DNA from: Catenulispora sp. MAP5-51
GTDB lineage: Bacteria > Actinomycetota > Actinomycetes > Streptomycetales > Catenulisporaceae
Assembly (NCBI RefSeq): GCF_041261205.1
Contig: NZ_JBGCCH010000006.1
Location: 62,001-126,000 of the forward strand
Reading direction: 5' to 3'
DNA: 64,000 nucleotides
This document shows, in pieces, positions 53,499 to 61,125 of this stretch; position 1 is the stretch's first letter, and every line of letters starts with the position of its first letter. Under the pieces are notes generated by a model. That model ran no database searches. It was not told the DNA's origin and saw nothing but the letters and a program-made list of their open reading frames with translations. Both the position numbers and the translations under genes were made by a program.

Positions 53499-54335
53499 AT
53501 GACTTCACCTTCACGGGTCCTCGTGATCGGCATCGACGGGGTGCGTCTGGACGTGCTGCGCGCCGTCTCCACCCCGCACCTCGACGCGGTCGCGGCCGCC
53601 GGGTTCCTGGCGCCGGTGCGCATCGACGACGCCACGCCGACGTGGTCCGGGCCGTGCTGGGCGACGGTCGCGACCGGCGTGTCCGCGGCGAAGCACGGCA
53701 TCATGCACAACGTGTTCACCGGGCACCGGCTCGCGGACCACCCGGACTTCCTGACGCTGTCCTCGCTGGCGGGCAAGCGGACGTACCTGTCGGTCGGGAG
53801 CTGGGAGCCGCTGGCGACGGCGGCGTGCGGCGGACCGCTGTTCGCGGCGCCGGACCGGGTGACGTTCACGTCCTACGGCCTGGACTGCGACCGCGGCGAC
53901 GAGGCGGCGACGGTGGACGCGGAGCGCGAACTGCTGGCGGCGGACTACGACGTGGCCTTCGTGTACCTGGGCGACGTGGACGAGACCGGACACGAACTCG
54001 GTGTCGGGGACGAGTACCGCGCGGCGGTGGAGCGTGCCGACGCGCGGCTCGGGCGGCTGGTGGCGACGGTGCGTTCGCGGCCGGGCTATGCCCAGGAGCG
54101 GTGGACCGTCATCGTGGTGACGGACCACGGCCACGTCGACGAGGGCGGCCACGGCGGCGACAGCGAGGTGGAGCGCACGGCGTGGATCGCCGCCAGCGGG
54201 CCGGGCATCGCGGCGGGGGCCGAGATGGGGACGCTGCGGCATGTGGACGTCGCGGCCCACGTGTATGAGGCGATCGGGCTCAGCGAGGAGATGGCCGGGC
54301 TTCCCTTGGAGGGGAAGCCCTTCGCGGCGGTGTGA
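53499..54335 (+). CDS. Alkaline-phosphatase superfamily phosphodiesterase
   Basis: A 278-residue member of the type I phosphodiesterase/nucleotide pyrophosphatase group. Metal-binding and catalytic elements are visible: Asp in VIGIDGVRLDVL, the Thr/Ser nucleophile segment DATPTWSGPCWATVATG, then LGDVDETGHELG and VVTDHGHVDEGGHGG supplying the Asp and His ligands. No signal peptide is present. The ATG at 53499 has only a weak AGG-containing leader, CAGGTAG, and lies 22 bases after the transporter stop, so it is probably cotranscribed. It may process a sugar phosphate or nucleotide. A hairpin just beyond its stop lies inside the convergent rnz gene. Confidence 0.8.
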   Translation: MTSPSRVLVIGIDGVRLDVLRAVSTPHLDAVAAAGFLAPVRIDDATPTWSGPCWATVATGVSAAKHGIMHNVFTGHRLADHPDFLTLSSLAGKRTYLSVGSWEPLATAACGGPLFAAPDRVTFTSYGLDCDRGDEAATVDAERELLAADYDVAFVYLGDVDETGHELGVGDEYRAAVERADARLGRLVATVRSRPGYAQERWTVIVVTDHGHVDEGGHGGDSEVERTAWIAASGPGIAAGAEMGTLRHVDVAAHVYEAIGLSEEMAGLPLEGKPFAAV

Positions 54336-54347
54336 CGCGGGTCGGGG

Positions 54348-55322
54348 TCAGGAGGCTGCTTCAGCCTCCTGCACTTTGGCGTCCTGAACTTCGGCCTCCT
54401 GCACCTCGGCGGCCTCCACCCGCTTCGGGAACGGGATCCGCATCAGGTCCTCGGCGATGTGGATCGGGCCGTCGAACTCCTCGGCGGCCTCGGCCAGGTA
54501 ACGGGCCGGCGCCTCGTCGACCGGGTAGCGCTGCGAGAAGTGCGTCAGCACCAGCTCGCGCACGCCCGCGTCGGCCGCCAGGCGCGCGGCCTGCCGGGCG
54601 GTGAGGTGGCCGAACTGGCCGGCCTGTTCCTGCTCGGAGTCCAGGAACGTGGCCTCGACGACGAGCAGGTCCACGCCGGCGGCCAGCTGCTCGGCGCCGG
54701 GGCAGCGGCGGGTGTCCATCAGGAAGGCGAAGCTCTGGCCGGGCTTGGGGACGCTGACATCGGCCAGCGTGACGTCGCCGAGCCGGCCCACGGCCCGCAG
54801 CCGCGAGATGTCCGGGCCCTTGATCCCGGCCGCCGCGAGCTTGCGCGGCAGCATCCTGACGCCGTCGGCCTCGTCGACGCGGTAGCCCTGGCAGGGGATG
54901 CCGTGGTCGAGCGGGGCGACGCTGAGGGTCAGACCGCCGCCCAGGAGATAGGAGCGCGGGCCGGTCGCGGGCTGCGTCGCGATCTTCGCGCGCGCGTGGT
55001 GCGGCGTCGCGAAACGCAGGTGCTCGAAGTACTCCTCGTGCTCGCCGGGGAAGTGGCAGACCACTTCGTGCGGCACGTCGTCCAGCGACATGCGCTGCAG
55101 GATGCCGGGCAGCCCCAGGGCGTGGTCGCCGTGGAAGTGCGTGATGCACAGGCGGGTGATCTCACTGACCGACAGGCCCGCGAACTGCATCTGACGCTGC
55201 GCGCCCTCGCCGGGATCGAAAAGGAAACCCTGCTCGTCGAAGCGGAGGAAGTAGGCGTTGTGGGAGCGGTGGCGCGTCGGCACCTGCGAGGCGGTACCCA
55301 GGATGACCAGCTCGCGCATCAT
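54348..55322 (-). CDS. rnz: Ribonuclease Z
   Basis: A 324-residue tRNA 3'-processing endonuclease of the metallo-beta-lactamase fold. The zinc-binding motif is HFHGDHALG at residues 62-70, with later ligands in APLDHGIP, FLMDTRRC and VLTHFSQRY. The N-terminus RELVILGTASQVPTRHRSHN is the standard family start. The last 25 residues are an unusual acidic low-complexity tail (EVQEAEVQDAKVQEAEAA). The ATG at 55322 follows GGAGGCGCGCCG and overlaps the stop of the TetR gene, so the two are coupled. A housekeeping RNase Z tied to a TetR gene is uncommon. Confidence 0.9.
   Translation of the reverse strand: MMRELVILGTASQVPTRHRSHNAYFLRFDEQGFLFDPGEGAQRQMQFAGLSVSEITRLCITHFHGDHALGLPGILQRMSLDDVPHEVVCHFPGEHEEYFEHLRFATPHHARAKIATQPATGPRSYLLGGGLTLSVAPLDHGIPCQGYRVDEADGVRMLPRKLAAAGIKGPDISRLRAVGRLGDVTLADVSVPKPGQSFAFLMDTRRCPGAEQLAAGVDLLVVEATFLDSEQEQAGQFGHLTARQAARLAADAGVRELVLTHFSQRYPVDEAPARYLAEAAEEFDGPIHIAEDLMRIPFPKRVEAAEVQEAEVQDAKVQEAEAAS
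54350..54370 (+). terminator. Hairpin overlapping the 3' end of rnz
   Basis: AGGAGGCTG at 54350-54358 pairs perfectly with CAGCCTCCT at 54362-54370 around a three-base loop. It starts 15 bases after the phosphodiesterase stop, so it may end that plus-strand transcript while coding for the last residues of convergent RNase Z. Confidence 0.45.
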
Positions 55323-55906
55323 CGGCGCGCCTCCTGTTCGACTCCGGCGCGGACGCGGTCCCACGACCAGCCGTCCGCGAGAAGGTGGCTGACCAGACTC
55401 GCATCCAGGAGCGCCAGAACGGTGTACGCACGGAACTCCGGATCCCGGTCCTCGGTGAACAGCATGGTCAGGTGCGTCTTCCAGAACTGGTAGACGCCCA
55501 GCCGATAGCGGGCCCCCGGCGCCGCGGTCTCCGAGGCGAGCAGCAGATCCAGATGCGCCTGCAGGTAGTCGAGATAGGCGTGGACGAAGGCCACACGGCG
55601 CTCGCCGTGCGTGGCATCCGGCCCCAGCGGCGCGGGACCCGCGATCATCGCGAGCTGGAGCTTCTTCTCCTTGTCATCCAGCAGCGCGGCCACCAGCCCG
55701 CTCTTGTCCCGGAACCGACGGTAGACGGTCCCCTTGCCGACACCCGCCTCCTGCGCCACCGCATCGGTGGTGAGCGCCTCGACACCGCCATGCGTGTACA
55801 GACGCCACGCGGCTTGGAGCACCAGGGCTCTGTTGCGCGCGGCATCGGCACGCTCGCGCGGCGGATCATCGGCGAGGGGCAGATCGGGCCGAGAGGGGTC
55901 GGGCAT
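55319..55906 (-). CDS. TetR-family repressor
   Basis: A 195-residue TetR-type regulator. The DNA-binding domain at residues 25-75 has RNRALVLQAAWRLYTHGG and the helix-turn-helix EALTTDAVAQEAGVGKGTVYRRF, with DKSGLVAAL closing helix 4. The ligand-binding C-terminal part includes the family segment VAFVHAYLDYLQAHLDLLLA. The stop overlaps the rnz start (ATGA). Two CGGACCGnnGTCCG palindromes lie in the spacer before its start, also upstream of the divergent rhodanese gene, so it likely represses both. The ligand is unknown. Confidence 0.86.
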   Translation of the reverse strand: MPDPSRPDLPLADDPPRERADAARNRALVLQAAWRLYTHGGVEALTTDAVAQEAGVGKGTVYRRFRDKSGLVAALLDDKEKKLQLAMIAGPAPLGPDATHGERRVAFVHAYLDYLQAHLDLLLASETAAPGARYRLGVYQFWKTHLTMLFTEDRDPEFRAYTVLALLDASLVSHLLADGWSWDRVRAGVEQEARR

Positions 55907-55917
55907 GAATCCATTCT

Positions 55918-55973
55918 AGACAAACGGACCGAGGTCCGCATACTCTTGAATCAGACAAGCGGACCGCAGTCCG
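55918..55973. promoter_or_regulatory. Pair of TetR operators in the divergent spacer
   Basis: Two near-identical 21-base elements, AGACAAACGGACCGAGGTCCG at 55918-55938 and a second copy at 55953-55973, lie 35 bases apart. Each contains a palindrome with CGGAC and GTCCG arms (55925-55938 and 55960-55973). They sit between the TetR and rhodanese starts and are the obvious targets of the TetR protein. Confidence 0.75.
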
Positions 55974-55999
55974 GATCCACTGTTTCAGGAGGCACAGCC

Positions 56000-56338
56000 A
56001 TGACCACCCTCATCACGCGCGACGACCTGAAGGCCGCGATAGCCGACGGCACAGCCACCGTCCTCGACGCCCTCGCCGGCACCTACTGGGAGAAGCAACA
56101 CCTCCCCGGCGCCATCCCCCTGCACGCCGACGACCCGGAGCAGCTGTACCGCGACCTGCTGCCGGACCGGGACGCGCTGATCGTGACCTACTGCTCGAAC
56201 GCGGCCTGCCCGAACAGCGGCCAGGTGGCCGCCAGGCTGGAGCGGCTGGGGTACACGAACGTACGGAAGTACCGGGAGGGCATCGAGGACTGGACGGCGG
56301 CCGGGCTGCCGGTGGAGTCGGGGGTGGCGGGGGAGTAG
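56000..56338 (+). CDS. Rhodanese-like sulfurtransferase
   Basis: A 112-residue single-domain rhodanese. The active cysteine lies in VTYCSNAACPNSG after a LPDRD turn, and the chain follows the family from ITRDDLKAAIADGTATVLD to KYREGIEDWTAAGLP. A second cysteine in the loop may help the reaction. The ATG at 56000 follows CAGGAGG. It is divergent from a TetR gene and shares its double operator, so it is induced by whatever that regulator senses, perhaps sulfur or oxidative stress. Donor and acceptor are unknown. Confidence 0.85.
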   Translation: MTTLITRDDLKAAIADGTATVLDALAGTYWEKQHLPGAIPLHADDPEQLYRDLLPDRDALIVTYCSNAACPNSGQVAARLERLGYTNVRKYREGIEDWTAAGLPVESGVAGE

Positions 56339-56589
56339 GCGAGGCGAGGCCGGGCGACCAGGAAGGCGCCGAGTCGGTTGGCCATCGCGAGCGTGGGGCA
56401 GCCGGTCGGGTGACCGTCAGGCTGGCTGATGAGAGTGAGCCGTGCAGTGAGGCCGCAGATCCACCGGCGGGGAACTGGCGCGGTGAGAGGAGAACTGGCC
56501 GGGTGATCGCCGACCTGGTTGCCCATCGCTGGCGAATTCGCAGGTCAGTGCGGCGGGCGGGAAGTCGGGTGCCGCTCTACCCTGGGCAC

Positions 56590-57390
56590 ATGATCAGGAT
56601 CTGCTTCTCCGGGGTCACCGGGTGGGCCGCTTCGGCGATCGTCGCGGGGATCGAGGCGTCGGCCGATCTTGTGCTGGTCTCGGGTGTCTCGCGGTCGGGG
56701 GCGGGGAGGTCGATTGCGGAGGTGGTCGGCGGGTCGGGGTCGGGGCGGGTGTTCGCGTCTGTTGGCGAGGCGCTTGCTGCGGAGTCGGCGGATGTGGTGG
56801 TCGACTACACGAGTGCGGCTGCTGTGAAGCAGAACGCTTTCGCGGCGGTGCAGGCTGGTGCGCATGTGGTGATCGGGTCGTCGGGGTTGACGGGTGCGGA
56901 CTATGTCGAGCTGGACGGGGCGGCCCGTGATCATGAGGTTGGGGTGATCGCCGCCGGGAACTTCTCGGTGATGGCCGCGGTGCTTCAGAAGGCTGCGACG
57001 CTTGCGGCCGAGCATCTGGATCGGTGGGAGATCATCGACTACGCCAGCGCGGGTAAGCCTGATGTGCCGAGTGGGACTGCGCGGGAGCTTGCCGAGACGT
57101 TGGGGGCGGTTCGGCGGCCGGTGCCTGCTGTGCCGCTCGCGGAGCTGCATGGGCCGGTCGAGGCGCGGGGTGCCGAGGTGGGTGGCGCTCGGGTTCATTC
57201 GGTGCGGTTGCCGAGTTATGTGGTCAGTACCGAGATCATCTTCGGTGGGGCTGGGGAGCGGCTCGTCTTGAAGCACGACGCCGGGCCCGATCCCGCGCCC
57301 TACGTCGATGGCACCCTGCTCGCGGTGCGGCATGTCGGTGACGCGGTCGGGGTTCGGCGGGGTCTGGACACCCTGCTGTTCGGCGGTTGA
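56590..57390 (+). CDS. DapB-like reductase lacking the catalytic histidines
   Basis: A 266-residue protein of the dihydrodipicolinate reductase family. The dinucleotide-binding turn is FSGVTGWAA (residues 6-14), the middle has VVDYTSAAAVKQNA and HVVIGSSGLT, and AAGNFSVMAAVLQKAA is standard. In the catalytic loop EIIDYASAGKPDVPSGTA, the lysine (K156) and PSGTA substrate clamp are kept, but the two histidines that normally precede them are Ala and Ser. It may be a paralogue with a changed substrate. The third codon positions are richer in T than in its neighbours, suggesting another origin. No good ribosome-binding site precedes the ATG. The 251-base spacer upstream (56339-56589) holds no recognisable gene. 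Confidence 0.75.
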   Translation: MIRICFSGVTGWAASAIVAGIEASADLVLVSGVSRSGAGRSIAEVVGGSGSGRVFASVGEALAAESADVVVDYTSAAAVKQNAFAAVQAGAHVVIGSSGLTGADYVELDGAARDHEVGVIAAGNFSVMAAVLQKAATLAAEHLDRWEIIDYASAGKPDVPSGTARELAETLGAVRRPVPAVPLAELHGPVEARGAEVGGARVHSVRLPSYVVSTEIIFGGAGERLVLKHDAGPDPAPYVDGTLLAVRHVGDAVGVRRGLDTLLFGG

Positions 57391-57410
57391 CGCGCTGTGG
57401 GGCCTGGCCT

Positions 57411-57460
57411 GAGCGCGGCCGAGCCCGCCCGAGCCCGCCTGAGCCCGCCTGAGCCCGCAC
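57411..57460. repeat. Five-unit 10-bp tandem repeat between convergent genes
   Basis: Five 10-base units, GAGCGCGGCC, GAGCCCGCCC, GAGCCCGCCT twice and GAGCCCGCAC, run in register from 57411 to 57460. The repeat lies between the stops of the DapB-like gene and the encapsulin gene, where an array of short GC-rich units could act as a terminator or vary in length. Confidence 0.7.
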
Positions 57461-57511
57461 GTCCCCGGCGGCCCGCCGCACGGGCCACCGAGGACACCGC
57501 CCGCGCCGCGC

Positions 57512-58930
57512 CTATCCGCGCGGGCGGTCGAGCTCGACGTTCTCGAGCACGCCGAGCGCGTCGGGCACCAGGATGGCGGCCGAGTAGTAGGCGCTCACGA
57601 GGTAGCTGATGACGGCTTTGTCGTCGATGCCCATGAAGCGGACGTTCAGGCTCGGTTCGAACTCGTCGGGCAGGCCGCTCTGGTGCAGGCCGACCACGCC
57701 CTGCTCGTCCTCGCCGGTGCGCATGGCCAGGATGGAGGTGGTGTGGCCGGCGGTGACCGGGATCTTGGAGCAGGGGTAGATCGGGACGTCGCGCCAGGCG
57801 AAGACGCGGTTGCCGTCCACGGTGCCGGAGGTGGGGTAGACGCCGCGCTTGGTGCACTCGCGGCCGAAGGCGGCGATGGCTTTGGGGTGCGCCAGGAAGA
57901 ACTTGGTGGAGCGGCGCATGGAGAGCAGTTCGTCCATGTCGTCGGGGGTCGGCGGGCCGCTGTGGGTGTGGATGCGCTGCTCGTTCGCGGCGTTGGGGAG
58001 CAGGCCGAACCGCGGGTTGTTCAGCAGCTCGTGCTCCTGGCGCTCCTTGAGCGCCTCGACGGTCAGCCGCAGCTGCTGTTCGGTCTGGTTCATCGGGTCG
58101 TTGTAGAGGTCTGCGACGCGGGTGTGGACGCGCAGGACGGTCTGCGCCACCGAGAGCTGGTACTCGCGGGGCTGGAGCTCGTAGTCGACGAAGGTGCCCG
58201 GCAGGCCGGTCTCGCCCTCGTGGCCGGCGGCCAGGGAGATCTCCGCCTCGCCCTTCTTGTTCACCGCCTTGGCGCGGCGGGCCGTGTGCGAGGTGATCTG
58301 CGTGCGCAGTGCCTCCGAGCGGTCCAGCAGTTCCTGGAACGCGCTCAGCGGGAGCGCCAGTAGGGTGCCGGCGGTGGTGGCGCGGGCGCCATAGGCCCAG
58401 GGGACGGAGTCCACCACGCCGCCGTCCACCGCCTCGTCGCCGAGGTGGTCGCCGCCGGCCAGGGAGCCGATGACCGTCGTCTCGCCGTATTTGCCGGTGC
58501 CGACCTTGGCGACCTTGCCGTGTCCGACGATCAGGATCTCGGTCACCGGCCGGCCGGCCTCGGCCAGTTGCTCGTCGGCGGTGAAGCGGCGCTGGGTGAA
58601 GCGGCCGGCAAGTTCTGCCAGGAGCGCGTCGTCGTCCAGGCCGCGCAGGATCGGCAGCTCGGTCAGCGTGGCGGGCAGGACCCTGATGTCCTCGCCGGTC
58701 TGGTCGAAGGCGATCCGGCCGCGCCCGACGGCGTGCGTCAGGCGCCGGTTCACGCGGTAGGTGCCGCCGGAGACCTGTACGAACGGGAGCTTGCGGAGCA
58801 GCCACCGGGAGGTGATGCCCTGCATCTGCGGGACGGTCTTGGTGGTCGTGGCCAGGTTGCGGGCGGCGGCGGTGCTCAGGCTCAGCGGGTCGTCCTGGAG
58901 GAGGTCCTGCGGCATGGGATCGGTCGGCAT
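57512..58930 (-). CDS. Family 2B encapsulin shell protein with cyclic-nucleotide-binding domain
   Basis: A 472-residue HK97-fold shell protein of the encapsulin family 2B type, identified by the inserted cNMP-binding domain. The N-terminal arm (about 1-90) has [20 protein letters not shown]. The cNMP domain at about 95-240 shows [38 protein letters not shown] and GDHLGDEAV. The HK97 core from about 260 includes [32 protein letters not shown] and a beta-rich end with [20 protein letters not shown]. In other genomes this shell packages cysteine desulfurases, terpene cyclases or sugar kinases; none is encoded nearby. GGAGG is only one base before the first ATG at 58930; the ATG at 58915 is an alternative. 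Confidence 0.85.
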   Translation of the reverse strand: MPTDPMPQDLLQDDPLSLSTAAARNLATTTKTVPQMQGITSRWLLRKLPFVQVSGGTYRVNRRLTHAVGRGRIAFDQTGEDIRVLPATLTELPILRGLDDDALLAELAGRFTQRRFTADEQLAEAGRPVTEILIVGHGKVAKVGTGKYGETTVIGSLAGGDHLGDEAVDGGVVDSVPWAYGARATTAGTLLALPLSAFQELLDRSEALRTQITSHTARRAKAVNKKGEAEISLAAGHEGETGLPGTFVDYELQPREYQLSVAQTVLRVHTRVADLYNDPMNQTEQQLRLTVEALKERQEHELLNNPRFGLLPNAANEQRIHTHSGPPTPDDMDELLSMRRSTKFFLAHPKAIAAFGRECTKRGVYPTSGTVDGNRVFAWRDVPIYPCSKIPVTAGHTTSILAMRTGEDEQGVVGLHQSGLPDEFEPSLNVRFMGIDDKAVISYLVSAYYSAAILVPDALGVLENVELDRPRG

Positions 58931-59095
58931 GCCTCCACGTAACCAACGGCCTTCTCGCGTCCGCAATATGCGGCTTTGGTACTTCCTTACTTCGAGTGAT
59001 TGGCGACTGGCCGGGATTGACGCGGCGCCCCGGCGGTCGTGGCCCTTGTGGGGCCGCTGATCGCCGGGACGCCGCGCGGGAGGGGAGGGAACCGG

Positions 59096-60889
59096 TCAGG
59101 AAATGGCGAAGTCGTCCGCGTAGACGTCGCCCTGGCTGTACCAGCCGTGGACGAACACCGTCACGTTCCCGGTGGCGTCGGTCGTGAACGGCACCGACAG
59201 CTTGGTCCAGCCCGACGCCGAGGTCCACGCGCTGCCGCCGGCCCCGCCGCTGACGCCGACGAAGGCGTAGTTGCCCTGGACGTAGGCGGTGAGCGTGTAG
59301 GCGTGGTTCGGCGTCAGGCCCGTGACCGCCTGGTCGCACTCGCCGGTGGCGCCCGCGGTCGGCGAGATCTTCGCCGCGTGCGAGCCGGAGTGCACCGGGC
59401 TGCCCACGACCGCGTCAGTGCTCTGACACGTCCACGGGCTGAACGACCCGGTCTCGAACCCGCCGTTGACGATCGCGCCGCCGCCCCCGCCGCCGGGACC
59501 GGTGACGGTCACGGTGAAGGTGGCGCTGTGGCTTCCTGAGGCCGCAGTGCCGGTGACCGTGATCGGGTACGTCCCGGCCGGGGTGGTCGAGGCCGTGGCC
59601 ACGGTGAGCGTCGACGTGCCGCCGGCGGTCACCGAGGTCGGGCTGAGGCTGACGGTGGCCCCGGAGGGGGCTCCGCTGGCGGCCAGCGCGACGCTCTGCG
59701 CCGTGCCGTTGGTGACCGCCGTGGACACCGTCGCCGTGGCGGTCACGCCCTGAGCCAGCGTGGCCGACGTCGGCGAGACGCCCACGGAGAAGTCGTTCGT
59801 CGGCGGCGGAGGCGTGGTCCCGCCGCTGGTGAACGGTTCGAAGGTGTTGCTGAAGTACCAGGTGCTCTGCGCGATGCCCGAGCAGGTGTCCGAGCCGCCG
59901 GTGCCCACGCAGCCGCCGTTGTCACGCTGCAGCGCCCAGAACGAGATCTCCGCGATGCCCTGGGAGTTGGCCCAGCTCAGCACGGTCGGCGCGTCCGAGG
60001 TCTGGAACGTCTCGGCCGCCCCGTAGTCGTCGATGCCGGGCATCTCGGTGACGCCGATCGTCGCCCACAGCTGGGCGGCGGTCTTGCTCGGGTACAAGGT
60101 GGCGAGCTGCTTCTCAAGGCCGGTGGCGGCGGTCTTGGTGTCGTTCGCCATCTCGTGCGTCGCGCCGTCGTAGTAGTCGAAGGTCATGATGTTGACGACA
60201 TCGATGCGCGCGTTGTTGGTGACCGCGTTCTTCAGCACCGCAAGGCCCGAGGAGGCCAGGCCGCTGGTGGTCGTGGGCAGGGTGTAGCTGAACTGGACGG
60301 TGCGGCCGTTGGCCGCGGCCCAGTCCTCGACCATCTTGATGGCCTTGTTGCGCCGGTCGATGCCGGCCGTGTTGGTCAGCGAGTTGTCCTCGGTGTCCAG
60401 GTCGAGCCGGGTGACGTTGTACGTCGTGATGACGTTCTCGTACGCCGCGGCGATCGAGCTCACATCGGTGCAGCTGTCGGCGATCTCGGTGCCCCCGTCG
60501 TCGGCGGCGTACCCGCCGAACGAGGGGATCACGTCGCCGCCGTTGGCCCGGATCGTGGCGATCGAGGAACCGTAGGTGGACGACGAGATCGGCGTCGAGG
60601 TGTCGCCGTCCCAGTCGACCGTGCACGAACCCTTGCTGGCGGTCTGGATGAACGCCATCGTCAGGTATTTCGCGCCGGACTGCTGGCTCAGGGTCGCCGG
60701 GTCGTCGCCGTTGTAGGCCTCGAAATAGGGCGCGAACACGTGCGCCGGGATGGGGGTGCCGGTCGACGCGGCAGGCGTCGCCGCGGCGGCATGGCTTGCG
60801 GCGCTGGACGCCAGAACGGCGCCGGCGCTCGCGGCCAGTGTCGCCGCGGCTGTTGCGAGCACGCGGAGATGACGGCCTGTCCGTTTCAT
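59096..60889 (-). CDS. Secreted GH18 chitinase with CBM-like C-terminus
   Basis: A 597-residue exported chitinase. A signal peptide of about 36 residues leads to a GH18 barrel with HVFAPYFEAYNGDDPATL and the catalytic DxDxE motif D163-L-D-T-E167 in RLDLDTED, followed by VVNIMTFDYYDGATHEM and EISFWALQRDNG. After a PPPPT linker comes a bacterial Ig-like domain (FSVGVSPTSATLAQGVTATAT), then GPGGGGGG and a galactose-binding-like carbohydrate module (FETGSFSPWTCQSTDAVVG). The DasR-like site about 90 bases upstream suggests control by N-acetylglucosamine. The gene stands alone. Confidence 0.88.
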   Translation of the reverse strand: MKRTGRHLRVLATAAATLAASAGAVLASSAASHAAAATPAASTGTPIPAHVFAPYFEAYNGDDPATLSQQSGAKYLTMAFIQTASKGSCTVDWDGDTSTPISSSTYGSSIATIRANGGDVIPSFGGYAADDGGTEIADSCTDVSSIAAAYENVITTYNVTRLDLDTEDNSLTNTAGIDRRNKAIKMVEDWAAANGRTVQFSYTLPTTTSGLASSGLAVLKNAVTNNARIDVVNIMTFDYYDGATHEMANDTKTAATGLEKQLATLYPSKTAAQLWATIGVTEMPGIDDYGAAETFQTSDAPTVLSWANSQGIAEISFWALQRDNGGCVGTGGSDTCSGIAQSTWYFSNTFEPFTSGGTTPPPPTNDFSVGVSPTSATLAQGVTATATVSTAVTNGTAQSVALAASGAPSGATVSLSPTSVTAGGTSTLTVATASTTPAGTYPITVTGTAASGSHSATFTVTVTGPGGGGGGAIVNGGFETGSFSPWTCQSTDAVVGSPVHSGSHAAKISPTAGATGECDQAVTGLTPNHAYTLTAYVQGNYAFVGVSGGAGGSAWTSASGWTKLSVPFTTDATGNVTVFVHGWYSQGDVYADDFAIS

Positions 60890-60977
60890 GATGCTCCCAG
60901 ATGGCAGGGCGTTGATCAGGACTGGATCTGTATCGAACCTAAGAGCTCGAAGAGGCGGCCGCCCTGGGGGACATCAT

Positions 60978-60989
60978 TGGACTAGACCA
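60978..60989. promoter_or_regulatory. DasR-like (dre) operator of the chitinase gene
   Basis: TGGACTAGACCA differs by one base from the Streptomyces DasR-responsive core TGGTCTAGACCA. It lies 89 bases upstream of the GH18 start and is followed by a second AGGTCTGTC half element. DasR represses chitin-use genes in the absence of glucosamine-6-phosphate. The rest of the 236-base spacer is AT-richer, with nothing else recognised. Confidence 0.65.
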
Positions 60990-61125
60990 GAGGTCTGTCA
61001 AGGTTCCTAACAATTCGTTTTGCCGCAACCTGGGACGCGGTGTTTTCGGGAGTTCGGCGCCTGTCCGTAAATGCGCTGAATGCAATAAGCAGAGCCTTGT
61101 GTTGCCTTTGTTCCTTTCGCAGCTT

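Noticed and set aside
57411-57460. Short tandem repeats considered as a CRISPR or attachment site
   Set aside because: Units are only 10 bases with no spacers, no cas genes and no integrase or tRNA nearby.
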